Assembly: GCF_958298935.1 (NCBI RefSeq)
Contig: NC_084942.1
Coordinates: 5,215,501 to 5,279,500, forward strand
Source of the DNA: Phragmites australis
Lineage: Eukaryota; Streptophyta; Magnoliopsida; Poales; Poaceae
Length of the DNA: 64,000 nt
Direction: 5' to 3'
Shown: in pieces, positions 20,934 through 32,723 of the stretch
Layout of the letters: each line of letters opens with the position of its first letter
How positions within the stretch are numbered: the stretch's first letter is position 1
The notes under the pieces: model-generated
Told to the model about the DNA's origin: nothing
The model's database searches: none
Seen by the model: the letters and a program-made list of their open reading frames with translations, nothing else
Made by a program: the position numbers and the translations under genes

Positions 20934-21313
20934 CTATTACACCAGATGATTGCAAATTTTTTAAATTCACTAGTGGCTTGTCTAACTCTATGCACTTCAG
21001 GAACTAAATGAGCATTAAATTTCTATTCTACCGTCATCTCCCAATCTAAATACCTTTCAGTATCATAAGCACCCTCAAAAGATAGTATAATAAACTTAAC
21101 CTGAGCAAATGGATCGTCATTAATACATGGGTTATGTTGTTGAAAATTATTACCTCTCATACCTTGACGGTTGAAGTTCAATCGGTTCCTTTGTCTTTCA
21201 TCAAAGGTGTCACGTTCTTGTCTCAAAATATTATCATCCGTGACAGACTCCACTTGTTCATAGGCTGCACCATGAGGATCCACTCGACCATTGTTCGGTG
21301 GAGGATTAACCAA
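20934..21313 (-). pseudogene. Gag N-terminus (outer element)
   Basis: The minus-strand ORF contains DPFAQVKFIILSFEGAYDTE and RYLDWEMTVE, a block typical of plant Ty3 gag. A TAG at about 21023 interrupts the usual continuation, which can be followed in frame (FKKFAIIWCN) to the Tat insertion at 20933. The start codon at 21313 is the first Met in frame. The true start may be upstream. Together with 7892-8319 it makes up the split gag. Confidence 0.75.
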
Positions 21314-22636
21314 TCAATCAAAGTGTCTATTGAGCATTGCAATCCTTTCATTGAGTCGTTGCAATGCGGTATTGGTTACCGCAAGCTTCTTGTCAATATC
21401 GTTATTAATAGTTTGTCGATAATCATCCAACAACATTGTGAGTTATTCCCTCAAAACACAGTCTTTCGCATCTGATGTTTCACCTACCATGGTTAGTAGC
21501 AGATAGAAGATAACAAAAGATATCCCTATCAACTACTAGATGGTGGAGGTGGAGTCACACACTCTCAAGCATCTTACCATACTCTTCCAAGTGTTCTTAC
21601 CAATCACCACAGTTGGCACAACCGGTGGCTGGTTCATGATACTTTATCGGGTGTGACTGAGGTAGTTGCAAGGGGAGAAAACCGTTCTGATCGAGAGAAG
21701 GTGTAGCTTGGATAGGCAATATTTTGTAGCAAGGAATAGCAATAATTGAAATCAGAATAGCAAAGCTGAATAAGAGTCCACTGTACTCGTCACAGTTGCT
21801 AGTCCGAACACGTTCCTAGAACTAGCTCAAGTAAGCCGAAAACTATATCAGACACAAGCACAATGGAATAAAAATTTGCAATACAAACTGATTCTCTCTG
21901 TTTTTTTTTTTGCACTCCTTGCTTCTTTTTTTCTTTTTTTTTTTGCACTCTTTGCTTCTTGCTTGCTTTTCTTTTCTCTCTCTTTTTTTTGCAAATGTGA
22001 CACAAACTCAAAACTCTTCTACTGCATTTTCTAAGACCAGTGAAGTATGTGGGTCACAAATTCTCTCTCTCTCTGAATTTTGGCTACCTCTGTTTCGGCT
22101 ATGGTGGTCGGATCCGAGAAGGTGAGCGACTCTAACTAGGTGGTCAGAGCCGAGAAGGTGGGCTACTCCGACTAGGTGGTCGCGACGACTAGGTGGTCGG
22201 ACCCAAGCGGTTGGTCGGAGTGCCTGGTCGGACCCCGAGTGGGTGGTCAGAGTGACTAGTCGGAACCCCGAGTGGGTGGTCGGAGTGTGGGTGGTTGGAG
22301 TGCTTGGTCGAAACCCCAAGTGGGTGGTCGGACCCCGAGCGGGGACATAAACTCGGCTATAGCAGACTAGGGCAAGCCGAGTAACTCGACGACTAAATTA
22401 GCAAAGACTCGACACTAGAAACTAGAACACAATAACCAAAACCAGCAACAAAGGCACCAACGATGGACTCAAACTTAACAACACGAATACTGAAAACAAA
22501 ATTGCGGAGGCACAAAGTGGTTTGGACAGCGGAAAAATTAAGATCTAAATATTTTTGTGGGGCACTTTTTTGGACTTTAGGTAATGGAAAATGATGAAAC
22601 AAAGGGGATAACTGAGATTACCTAATGGGCAACTGA
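21314..22636 (-). other. Leader of outer Ty3 element
   Basis: Non-coding 5' leader between the primer-binding site and gag. It holds poly-T/TTTC tracts (21900-21990) and a repeat cluster at 22105-22345 built on GTGGTCGGA and GACCCCGAG with spacing of roughly 35-45 bp. No ORF of note. Confidence 0.55.
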
Positions 22637-22649
22637 GGCTCTGATACCA
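22637..22649 (-). other. Primer-binding site, initiator tRNA-Met type
   Basis: GGCTCTGATACCA on the plus strand is TGGTATCAGAGCC on the minus strand, the standard plant primer site complementary to initiator tRNA-Met. The LTR begins two bases further (TGATGCGC at 22652). Confidence 0.9.
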
Positions 22650-22651
22650 CT

Positions 22652-23530
22652 TGATGCGCATTTGTCCGATCTTCTGAAAGGTAATATGATAAGTCGATTG
22701 GTGGAGCTTTGATGTTGATGATCCAAAGGCTCCGAACAGAACAAATTGAGAACCCTCGCAACCACTACACCACTATTGTGGTTATCAACCGTGCCAAGAT
22801 GCGGTTGACCTCCCCAAGAAGGCTTTTCCTGCAAGCGAATCGAGAAAATAAGCAAAAATAGGTAGATGCAATCTGAATATTACTAATTACCAATGAAGTG
22901 CTTGAGTTGGGATTCCACAAACCGAACAAGCGGTGAAACTATATAGAACAGAATAATCTAAGCAAAACCCAAGACTAAACTACGATGACTGCTGTGTATA
23001 TATAGGAGGGACATGAGGAAGTCGACCTAGGGTTGTGCAGCCATGGAAAGAGGCATGCACAACCTGGACTCCGTCCCCGACATGATTACAAGACCTAACA
23101 AGGCCCAAAATGATGATACAGCACCTTATTTTAATAACTTTGATTAATCTATAAGTAATCTAAGGGTGAGATCAGATCCATTGAAAAGGTCTCATCAATA
23201 GCTTTCCAACGAGTCCAAGAACACCACAATTGGACTCCGCATGCAAGAGTTATGCCTGTTTTATTGACGTGCTGTCCTAGAACTTGACCACGACCACGAC
23301 TTCGACCACGACTAGAGCTCGGCCTCGAGTTCGAGTAGACTTAGCCTTCGAGGGGTGACGTTCGGGTAAGGTTGTGGTGTTTCTCCCATGTTCCTAAGTA
23401 ACAAAATATCACAAGAATTTAGTAGTAACTCATCCAAGGAAGCATGAACAGCGAGAAACGAGTTCACCTGATGGTCTAATTGTCATGCATGTGCTCTTGT
23501 AATTGGACCTTGTATGATTTGAGGAATATT
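22652..23530 (-). repeat. 5' LTR of outer Ty3 element (far end uncertain)
   Basis: It starts next to the primer-binding site. TATATATA near 22997 is a candidate TATA box on the minus strand. No second LTR copy is found in the window, so the outer boundary is only estimated from where copia gag begins. Confidence 0.5.
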
Positions 23531-23569
23531 AGTAGTACTGATTGTATCTGAAGGAGCCATGGGCTCATC

Positions 23570-24310
23570 AGCAACGGTACAAGCTCGGCCTCAACTCCGG
23601 CACCGGTGGCCGAGTGGATGCCAGCGGCCGTCTACTTCTCACTGAAGAGGAATGGTAGGACAGGCTCCGCAAGCACGAAGACAACAACGGAGGAAGATCA
23701 GGCAGAGGATGATGTGGGTGTGGCACTGGGACATGTGATGGCGGCTTTGATAAAGGCACCTAGGCTAGTGAACATGACAATCCTAGAGACCAGTACTAGA
23801 ATTACGGCAAGTGTGGCCACTGGACCAAAGACTACCACTCCAAGCCCTGGTGGGATCAGGCTGATCTTGTCAACAGTGACGATGATGAACCAACTCTGCT
23901 GATGGCCACAACCACTCCCCAAGCCGACGTGATTCTTTCACCGCGCTAAGCTTCTCGACCGACCCCATTACGCAGCCACGTGACCATGAATGAGGCGAAG
24001 GTCCTCCTCCGAACTAGGCAACAGCTGAGCCATCGATGGTGGGTCCTCAACATAGGGGCCACCAACCACATGGCTGGCTTCAAGTCAGCCTTCTTTGAGC
24101 TCGACACATTAATTTGCAGCACGGTGAACTTCGGCGATGGGCGCAACACCATCATCTTCTCCTGCAGAACAGGGGAGCACCGAGCACTTACCGGGGTCTA
24201 CTTCACCCCAAAGCTGATGACCAATATAATCAGCCTCGGGCAGCTCAATGTGGTGGGCTATGCTGTGATGATCGATGACGGAGTGATGAAAATCCTCGAT
24301 CAATGGTGAC
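23570..24310 (+). pseudogene. Copia gag C-terminus and protease
   Basis: Early frames show TEEEW and KHEDNNGG, then a zinc-knuckle remnant (KCGHWTKDYHSKP) near 23810-23840 and an acidic DDDEPTLLMA tail. The protease follows near 24035: WVLNIGATNHMAG, where Asn-Ile-Gly replaces the usual Asp-Thr/Ser-Gly, so the catalytic Asp is lost. HRALTGVYFTPKL and NIISLGQLN complete the domain. The pattern resembles Oryco/Ivana-type copia elements. It ends in a TGA at about 24307. Confidence 0.75.
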
Positions 24311-25490
24311 AATTGCCAGCAAGAGTGAGGCATTCCCTATGCCACCTGTACATCATCAAGCTCGACATCACTAGGCCTATCTACCTTGCCGCACGAAGAT
24401 CCGACATGGTGTAGCGCTAGCGTGCCCAGTGCGGACACTTAAACTTTAGGGCACTCTACAAGCTCAAGTAACAAAGTATGGTGCATAGGCTGCTGCCGAT
24501 CAAGCAGATCGATTAGGTATGCGCATGATGCCTAGTAGGAAAATAGAGAAGCTCACCGTTTCCTCTGCAGGCACATCACCATGCCAAAGTTTCCCTTGAC
24601 CTCATCCATGGCGACCTATGTGAGTTGATTGTGCTGGTCACCCCAGATGAGAATAAATACTTCCTCCTCTTGGTTTATGACATGAGTCACTTTATGTGGC
24701 CCATGTTGTTCAAATCCAAGGGCGAAGCATCGAAGGTGATCGCGCATTTTGAAGCCAACACCAAAGTGAAGAGCAGGCGTAAGCTCTGAGTTCTACGCAC
24801 CAACCGCACCAGTGAATTCACGTCAATGTAGTTAGAAGAGTACTATGTGACTTGAGGCATTCAACGACAACTTATGATACCTTACTCCCCCAATAGAACA
24901 AAATGGTGGAGCACTGGAATCAAATGATCATCTCCATCGCCCGTAGCATGATGAAGGCGAAGTGTGTGGTTGGTAGGTTTTGGGGGGAGGCAGTTACCAC
25001 CACCATTTTCATTCTGAATTGGGCACCGATGAGGATCTTAGATGAGAAGACACCGTACAAGGCATGGCATGGTGAGATCCCTACGATACACTTTTTCCGC
25101 ACGTTTGGTTGTATCACCTACGTCAAGAACATCAAGCTACACTTGAAGAAGCTAAAATACCATGACGTCCCCATGGTTTTCCTCAGCTATGAGTCGGGCT
25201 GCAAATCCTACCGCCTCTTTGACCCAGCCACCGATCAAGAACATATCTCACGCGATGTTGTCTTCGATGAGGAGGTGCAATGGGGATGGACAAATCAAGG
25301 CAATGAAGGTATGTCATCCAGACCTGAGCCTTTCACTATCGAGTACTTGGATGCTCGCTCTAAAAACAAAGCCGCACCAGTCGACAATGCGGTGCCACTA
25401 GTTGCAGCAGCCACAATGGGAGCTACCACTCGCCTGGCACAAAGCCTCGATGGTGATCACGATGACGATGCCCTACTCTAGCTTCGCATG
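24311..25490 (+). pseudogene. Copia integrase
   Basis: Translated blocks include DLIHGDLCELI near 24600, YFLLLVYDMSHFMWPMLFKS near 24660-24715, and an ORF at 24903-25481 with FILNWAPMRILDEKTPYKAW, FFRTFGCITYVK, and a C-terminal VFLSYESGCKSYRLFDP. These are typical of the copia integrase core and C-terminus. Stops and frameshifts separate the blocks in the first 600 bases, including the region around the catalytic residues. Confidence 0.75.
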
Positions 25491-26898
25491 ATTGACAGTG
25501 ACATTAGACCAACGATGCCACTTGGGTTTGTGCTGCACAAGATTGACTCGAACGGCCTCTTCACCACAGCCGATGAGTCAGCACCCTTTGGCAAAGCTAA
25601 GCAGCAGGAGTGTTGGCACCGCACCATGTTAGAATAGATGAGCTCCATCAATTACTACAAGACATGGGTGTTTAAAGTGAAGCAAGATGAACACAATGTT
25701 GTCATCAAGCACAAAGTAAGAATGGTCCCGAAGGGTACGTGCAACATGAGTGAATCGATTTTGATGAAGTCTTCGCACCAGTGGTACACATTGAGTTGGT
25801 GCGCCTGCTTCTAGCCGTGGTTGTACACTATGGAGGGAGGTCCTTCACATGGACGTCAAGTCAATGTTCCTCAACGGCAAGCTCAAGGAAGGTGTCTACA
25901 TTGTGGAGCCGCCTGGTTTCATCAATGGCAACAACAATCACACGGTGTACAAGTTGTGCAAGGCGTTGTATGGATTGTGCTAGGCGCCCAGAGCATGGAA
26001 CGCCAAGCTCGATGACAACCTCCTATCGCTTGTCTTCTACAAGAGCAAATATGGGCATGTTGTCTACACACAACATCACGGCGAAGCATGGTTGGTAGGC
26101 GGTGTTTATGTCAATGACTTGATCATTACCAGCTCCAATTCAGGCAAAATTTGTAGCTTCAAGCATGAGATGAAGAAATTGTTCCAGATGAGCAACCTCG
26201 GCCTGCTATCCTACTACTCGGCATCAAGGTTCATCAAGGTGTAGAGGGAATCTCGCTCTGCTAAGCACCCTACGCACTCAATTTTTGGAGAAATGAGGTC
26301 TGGTCAACTGCAACCTGTGCCAGGTCCCAATGGAAGCATGGCCGAAGTTGAGCAAGAAAAGTTTAGGCGTGGTAGTGGATGCAACCTTGTACCGGATTCT
26401 CGTATGAAGTCTTTGATACTTGGTTCACATGTGCCCTTACCTTTCTTATGATGTCAGCTGGTTCATGGAGGAACCATGTGATGATCACCTGCTCACCGTC
26501 AAGCATATACTTCGGTACATTGTAGGCACATGCTCTTTTGGGCTCCACTTCAGCAGAGGAGGTGATGTTTGGCCATAGCTACTCAGTTTCAGCGACAACG
26601 ACATGGCTGACGATGTGGATGACCAAAAGCACCATCGGCATCCTCTTCTTCTTGGGAGGGGGGGGGGGGGAGCCCCATCACTTGGTAGTCTCAAAAACAT
26701 AAGGTGGTGGTACTTTCATCGTGCGAGGCCGAGTAGATCTCAACGGCCACCGTAACATGCCAAGGTATTTGGTTGTTTTGGCTTTTAACTAACATTTTAG
26801 GCCCTGAGCCAAATACATTGAGCCTAAAGATCGACAACAAGGCAGCTATAGCCTTGTGTCAGAACCCGGTCTTCCACAACCAAAGCAAACACATTGAC
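25491..26898 (+). pseudogene. Copia reverse transcriptase and RNase H start
   Basis: Short blocks in changing frames (near 25700-26250) match copia reverse transcriptase, including an APRAW-type block near 25985 and an LGIKVHQG block near 26220. RNase H follows: WLLTNILGPEPNTLSLKIDN and KAAIALCQNPVFHNQSKHID (26773-26898). The frame then meets the inserted element. A run of 12-13 G residues lies near 26657. Decay is heavier than in the other elements here. Confidence 0.7.
26891..26898. repeat. 8-bp direct repeat, left
   Basis: ACATTGAC at the left edge of the insert. It matches 28611-28618 exactly and falls at the same codons of RNase H (His-Ile-Asp). Confidence 0.75.
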
Positions 26899-28610
26899 TA
26901 TAATACCCACAATATTTTTCTATTAAATATTATAACATGTAGTTTTAGCAAATCACTTAAAGATAATAATAATAATATGATTTGCTATCATTTCTCTATG
27001 CATTTCGTAGCATGAGTAAAAAAAGGACAACCTCATCAGGTGATTCTCGTATCTTTCATGTGTGCCATGTTAGAGACAAAAGAAGAAGGCACTAGGATCA
27101 GGATTAACTGATGCTGGGAAATACACTAGCCATCATGAGTATATGACATTGCATTGCACCTGGCCATGCATGAACAAAAACTGGCTTCTCCCAAACTAAT
27201 TAAATAAAGCTTACTTGCAATTGCTTGGCTAAGATGGAGCTAGCAGAATGACCACAGTAAAGGACCTACAAATCTACTAGCTCCAAGGTTCACCTGCATG
27301 TACCGAAAGGCTTTCTCAAGGGACAACTTGACAGCACGAGATAAGACTATCTCTAACCATATTCTCTTTATTTTACTCATGCTACGAAAGCATTCTCTTT
27401 ATTTTACTCATGCTACGAAAGCATTCTCTTTATTTTACTCATGCTACGAAAGCCTCCACCTCCCTGTTACTACCATAACCCTCCCTGTTCTCATAACTTT
27501 TATTATCTCTCATCTCTAATAATTTCCTTTTAAAGGGGTTCATGAAAGGAAAGAAGAGAGAATCCCAGGGTGGAGGGAACGAGAGAGAATCCCTTCATGA
27601 AGAGAACCGTGAAAGAAAGCCGTTGGAGTGTTGAAGGGAACGAGAATCCCTTCACGAAGTGAACATACTTACGAAAGAAAGCCATTGGAGATGGTACCCT
27701 AGACAGATAATTTGCTTCCTATAAATAGGGGTGGTGGCCATGCTTAAGAGGGCACGCCACACTGAAATCACAAACAAGTTGTTCTGTGCTGAAAGCAAGG
27801 ATCGCAGGAGTAAGAGGTAGTTCAGTGTTGGCCGACTGTTGTGCAGAGCAGGCAAGCAGATCACCCTAGTATCTCATACTCTTTTCTTGTTCTTAATTTT
27901 GATATCAGCATGAGTCTATTTACAGTGATTATATGTTTTTTTAAATGCTGGTGTTATGATAGCAAATATATTGTACTGATCACATTTTAGGTATGAGACA
28001 GTTTGAGTTCTCCATAGAGAACAACTCTTGTACAGAATACAGTAATCGGTAAAAGATCCGTAGGAGCGATCGATACTAGTAAGCCAAGGTTATCGTTACT
28101 CGTGGGGTTAAAGGCTCAACTCTTCTCGAACCTATGTTCTAGTAGAGACTGTGATGTCAGAGCACCTCTTTTAAGAGTGTAAAAGTGTAAAATTTCAGCC
28201 CTGTAACTTTCGGGTTGGAAATCTTGTAGCCTTATGTAACACCAAAACCTTAGGAGAAATTAATTCTTGTGAAATAATTTATTATTTTTATGTGTCTATT
28301 TGCTGAGTGTGATTTATACTCACCCTTGGTTTAACCTAATTTTTTTTTGCAGCTAGCAATAGTTATAGTCATGCCATCGGGTAGGAAGACGAATCATAGG
28401 TGTAGCTGACGGGAGGGGAAATAAATCCATCTAATAGTTGATATTATTTACACTTGCTTTAAGCTTCTGCATTATCAAATGTAATAAATGAAGTACTCTC
28501 AGGTGGAGTGTTGATGTAATAAAATGAGATTTTTATTTGAGCTTTATATGTTTGTTAAATTCATATAAACATGTGGCAACTGTTAACACTAGACCCTATG
28601 TTGGGGCGCA
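26899..28610. mobile_element. 1.7 kb insertion in copia RNase H, class uncertain
   Basis: This segment separates two halves of one RNase H and is flanked by the 8-bp repeat ACATTGAC, the duplication length of hAT elements. Its ends (TATAATACCC and TTGGGGCGCA) do not form a clear inverted repeat. It contains a three-copy 31-bp tandem repeat (27360-27452), a CTATAAATAGGGG promoter-like box (27720), and no clear ORF. A solo LTR or a non-autonomous hAT are both possible. Confidence 0.6.
27360..27452. repeat. 31-bp unit, three tandem copies
   Basis: The unit begins ATTCTCTTTATTTTACTCAT and ends GCTACGAAAGC. Three copies are nearly identical, which suggests recent slippage or unequal exchange. Confidence 0.9.
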
Positions 28611-28795
28611 ACATTGACACCCTCCTTCACTTTATTCTGGAATGTGTGGATGAAGATCAACATCGAGTCTGCCAGGATTGAAGAGCAGCTGTGGCTGATG
28701 CTCTGACAAAGCCTCTTGCTACAGTCAGGTTCTTGGAGCTACACAGTCGGATTGGTGTTACCGATGTAAAATGAACACGGCAAGGTTTAGGGGGA
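28611..28795 (+). pseudogene. Copia RNase H C-terminus
   Basis: It resumes after the insert with IDTLLHFI and ECVDEDQ, then ADALTKPLATVRFLELHSRI, the normal end of a copia polyprotein. A purine tract (TTTAGGGGGAA) follows near 28785, just before the LTR-like end. Confidence 0.8.
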
Positions 28796-29435
28796 ATTGG
28801 TTGAATAAATTTGTGTGTTCACTCGAGTTGAGCCCATTCTATTAGGGCGCGTCAGTTAGTTAGGAAGTTACTATATCTTTATTCTCAAATAGATATTATT
28901 TTAGAATGCGTGCAGGTAAATTTTAAAAACTTTGACTATTAATATACACAATACGTGCAGTTAAATTTTAGAAACTGACTACTAATATACATAAAATTAT
29001 TAGGATTTAACATATGAAAATAATTGTAGTGAATTTGTTATGAAAAATAATTTAATATCATCTAATTTTTATCAACTTTAATCAAGAGGTAGTTGTCAAA
29101 AGTAATAGTTAAATATGTTTATTGAAGATGTATCGATATCCTAAACGACGAATAAAAGAGAATAGATGTAATAGTTTTAAGTTCAGTTTAGGTAGTTTAG
29201 TTAGTGGCGGCATGACAGGAGAAAATGGTGTGCGGGAAGGCACACAATCATCCTTTTGTGCTGCAGGTTGTTCAGCCATCATGGCATGTTAGTTAGCTCG
29301 GCTGTTAGTCGTTTTTTACTTTAAATAGATCATCATTACAATAGAAAACGCTGCCAAGTTTCAGCGGCACCAAAAAATTGCCTGAGTCCAGTTCTACATT
29401 CAGAGAGAGAGAGAGAGAGTGATCCAACAAGCCAA
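28796..29435 (+). repeat. 3' LTR of the plus-strand copia (probable)
   Basis: It starts after the purine tract with TTGGTTGAATAAATTTG and ends in (GA)n followed by GATCCAACA. The middle (about 28880-29150) contains AT-rich imperfect repeats and may itself be an insertion. No 5' partner is available to confirm the limits. Confidence 0.5.
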
Positions 29436-30504
29436 ATATCTGCAGAATCCAAAGCTCGAAGCCTCACGGCCATTACGTACGGTCAAAGTCAAGCCAAGTC
29501 AACAAAACTTTCATTAAGAGAACAGGAATAGGAATCATCAGCAGGCAGCACTCTAAGGTAATGGCAAAGAAGAAATGGTCAGGGCTAATGGCAAAGAAGA
29601 AATGCCTTAGTTTTGGCTGATGGCAAAAGCCTGGAAGAATCACACGAGATGGAGGCCACTGCCTGTGCTTCCTTGCTCGTGCTGTTTAAGCATGTCAGAA
29701 TGTGTTTTTGAGGCTAACGGCAAAGGCTAGAAAAAGAATCAGGCGACATGCATGGAGACCAAAGGCTAGGAATAATGAAAGCTGCGATTATATTCTTCCT
29801 TGCAACAAAATACAACCCACATTAGTCGTTAGAGGTATAATATCGTTTTATTAGTGCTTGTGCGGATCTAAAGTAAGGAATGAAACAGTGGGTTTCATCT
29901 CTCGCTCCAATTTATTCCCTCCTACTTGTATTGAGTAACCACAATATTTTAGACGACAACCCGATCTCTAAAACGTAGTTTTGTCTACTATCTTTTACTG
30001 GATATAATTATAAAACTAGTCAGACCACCGTACACTTGCGCTGCTAGATAAAATTTACATATATTCTAGGTCGTTGTGTGTACTGTAGCTACTGTTCACT
30101 TTGGTCCCAAGTGTGTGTATATATACATACGTGTATGTATATGTACTCGTGTATATATATACATATAGCTTTTTTCCACAATTCCAGAAAAATAGCGAAA
30201 GGAATAACAGTTATATTGATAAATCGGCTGAAATAATCTAAAATGAATAGGAAAATATCTAAAACTCAAAAAAAATATGAGACAAATTTATTTAGATTCG
30301 TATTACTGTCTTCTACATATTAAAATTATTTGCATGCATGAAAGTACCACTGTTTTTCCCATAATTAAATGAATATGTTAAATATTGATAAATTCGTAAA
30401 TAAATATTGCATGTCCAAAAATGGTGAATCTAATTTTTTTAGTCTTCTTTTGTCATGCTTTGTGCAACAAAAATGAGCACAGTATAGGCGTGCCAATCCA
30501 CCTA
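29436..30504. other. No gene recognised
   Basis: AT-rich intergenic sequence. A block around GGCAAAGAAGAAATG occurs twice near 29562-29610. A TATATACATA-type simple repeat lies at 30115-30170. Nothing else is supported. Confidence 0.5.
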
Positions 30505-32490
30505 GTTATTATATAACTAGGTGAGTACCTGTGCGTTGTAACGGAAGCCGAAAATTTTTATGAGATAATATAGTTGACCAGGTGAAACAGACTCAAGATA
30601 ACATAATGCGTGATAGAGTTACCGCAATGAATACTTTAGACTTCAAAATAACGTAAGACATGAGGAAGGTAGTATGGTTATGAATACTTTATAATGAGAT
30701 GCATTGATAGGTACATGTATAGTACTGCAAAAGGAAAGGAGAATTTCATTGTATATGAGATTCACTTATCAAGATCATTAACTCCAATTCTAAGCTAAGA
30801 AAGTTGTTGCCACCAAATTGCCAAAAACATGTCGCAACAAAAGCACATTATATCAGCATGAAAGAGCAGAAGCATGTTTCTCATTTGTTTGTGATGGTAC
30901 CATCATTTGCTTAACCTACATACACGGTGGATGAATGAGTAGCCAAGATCAAAATGATGACATCTCCCAAGAAGTATCCTGATATGCATTCCCGAAACTA
31001 CAATTAATAAAGAGAAAAAAGTAATATAAGGAACAGAAAAGCAATGCTAACAAAACCCAACTTTCACATCACCACCTCCCACGCTACTTGCTGCATACTC
31101 CAACTGTTGTATATATCCTTGTTATGGTACCCTCCTCATATGTTAGATCTCCTCACCTCTCTGTCAAACTATAGGAGCAGAAGAATACAAGAAACATATT
31201 GTAAAATTTGAAAATAGGAGAAGCACATGATCTATTCAAGCATTTCATCCAACATGTGTCCACCATGTAGGATATCATTGTCACTTGTAATCGTTGTACG
31301 TCTCTAGTAGAAGCGCTGGTGCCCAGCTAGCCATGTGAGGGCCGGTGATGACATCGCAAATCACGTCTTCCCGTGAGAAAGCATTCTCCTTGCACACACA
31401 AGCCACCGTGGTTATTTCAGATATCAGATAAACGGATCAAAAAAGAATGGGGTATTTGGAAGAGAATTCAAATCGACAGAACCGGATCAAATTGTACCTG
31501 AATTTTAGTGGCTACTCACAAGAAGGGATGGGATAAGGAGGCCAAGACCAACATGCTTTCCCTAAGATGCCAACTACTAAGCTATGAAAAATATAGCTTA
31601 CTACTTACTGATTATAAGGTGACAGCAAATTACTTTGGAAATACAGAGGTATTTCCTCATGAACAATAGCGTGGTACTTTCCAAGGAGAAACAAGATAAC
31701 CTATGCAGCATAATTCGATACGCACCTGCAACTGTTTCCGCTCGGTACTGACCACAAAGTCATTGGCCTCAAGGCGTTCCTAGGCCTCCTGCTCCTTGCC
31801 CGGCGACGTAGAGGACAAATGCCTTACCGAATTTAACAATGATAGTGACCTTGTGGCTAGGGATGACAAGATACATAGCTATCCTTCAGTCATTTTGGAT
31901 GAAATGGAGAGAATGGCCAGAGACACCACATCTTCAACATGATATTACATATGTCCGTCCCTATCCCAACAGCTACTCTTTCAACAACATGATATTACAC
32001 CTGCGCCATCGACTCCTTGGTTCTCGGCAACCAAGAACCTGTGCGGAAAAAAAAATCCAAACGCATCAGGAATTTGGTGCCATCACAATAACAAGGGATG
32101 CCAAAATTAGAAAATCATATGAGTTGGCATGCCCGGTACTTCAATTCCTTAATATTCCTATTGCTCGGGTTCATCTTTTGGCATTATGCAAGTAATCATC
32201 TCAGACTGGATGCTAGCAATAGGAACATTAAGAAAGTAAAGTATCCATCCAGCTAGCCCAAACTAATAAAATTGTCTAAATTTTTGAACAGTAATTAGCA
32301 AACAGAAATGCTAGCATATTGAGATACTTTTGGAGCATCAACCATGGATTATGGAAGTAACCTCTCATGACCTATTAGACTATTATTACTCATAATATAT
32401 CCCAAATCCAATCACAGAGATGATGTAAGAATCACCAGAGGATCTAAGAATGTATTCAATATTGACATCAGCCAAATTGAGACAAGCAAC
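30505..32490. other. No clear gene; possible capture element
   Basis: A palindromic CCTAGTTATTATATAACTAGG-like stretch at about 30511-30531 is followed by GAGTACCTGTGCGTTGTAAC. That sequence resembles the 'CCCGTGCGTTGCAACGG' ends seen on some grass Helitron-like or MULE-like repeats. Two exon-like stretches on the minus strand (about 31310-31410 and 31740-31800) are not recognised. The relation to the uS17-like sequence downstream is unproven. Confidence 0.3.
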
Positions 32491-32511
32491 ACAATTCACA
32501 GGAATATAGTA

Positions 32512-32723
32512 TTAGAATGGGAGGGACAGAGAGGAAGTGATGGAGCGAAGGTTACTGACCCGGTTGCTGATGTTGCAGTCGTTGGCATCATCGTGCGCCA
32601 TGAACATGGAGGTGCACTTGACGTAGTGGTTGTACATCTTGTGGTGGAAGAGGCGGTCCAGCCACCACCACTGAGTTCTGCATCTTGTCGACATGACGAT
32701 CCCTACCACCAGCTTCATCTCTG
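32512..32723 (-). pseudogene. Mitochondrial-type ribosomal protein uS17 copy
   Basis: The minus-strand frame from ATG 32718 reads MKLVVGIVMS, then LDRLFHHKMYNHYVKCTSMF and MAHDDANDCNI. This closely follows plant mitochondrial-type uS17, which binds the small-subunit rRNA. Between these blocks the frame is shifted for about 12 codons by a small deletion and restored by a second, so the normal VVVAVDRLF region is garbled. The reading ends at a GTCAGT/GTAACC splice-donor-like site near 32555, and no further uS17 exon is found downstream. It is likely a captured or retained fragment, not a working gene. Confidence 0.65.

Larger units (their letters stand above)
6336..23530 (-). mobile_element. 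Outer Ty3/gypsy retrotransposon, decayed and split
   Basis: Pieces in minus-strand order are: an LTR-like stretch starting at 22652, a primer-binding site (22637-22649), a leader (21480-22636), the gag N-terminus (20934-21313), then, after the inserted Tat element, the rest of gag, protease (7151-7831) and reverse transcriptase up to 6336. RNase H, integrase and the 3' LTR are missing, so the element is truncated at its 3' side. The far LTR boundary (about 23530) is a guess. Removing 8325-20928 plus one copy of ATACC rejoins gag. Confidence 0.65.
23570..29435 (+). mobile_element. Ty1/copia retrotransposon, decayed, 5' LTR missing
   Basis: Plus-strand order is gag zinc knuckle, protease, integrase, reverse transcriptase, RNase H, purine tract (near 28785), and an LTR-like end (28796 to about 29435, ending in a GA repeat and GATCCAACA). 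Stops and frameshifts run throughout. RNase H is split by an insertion at 26899-28610 that is flanked by ACATTGAC. The 5' LTR is not seen before 23570. Confidence 0.75.
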
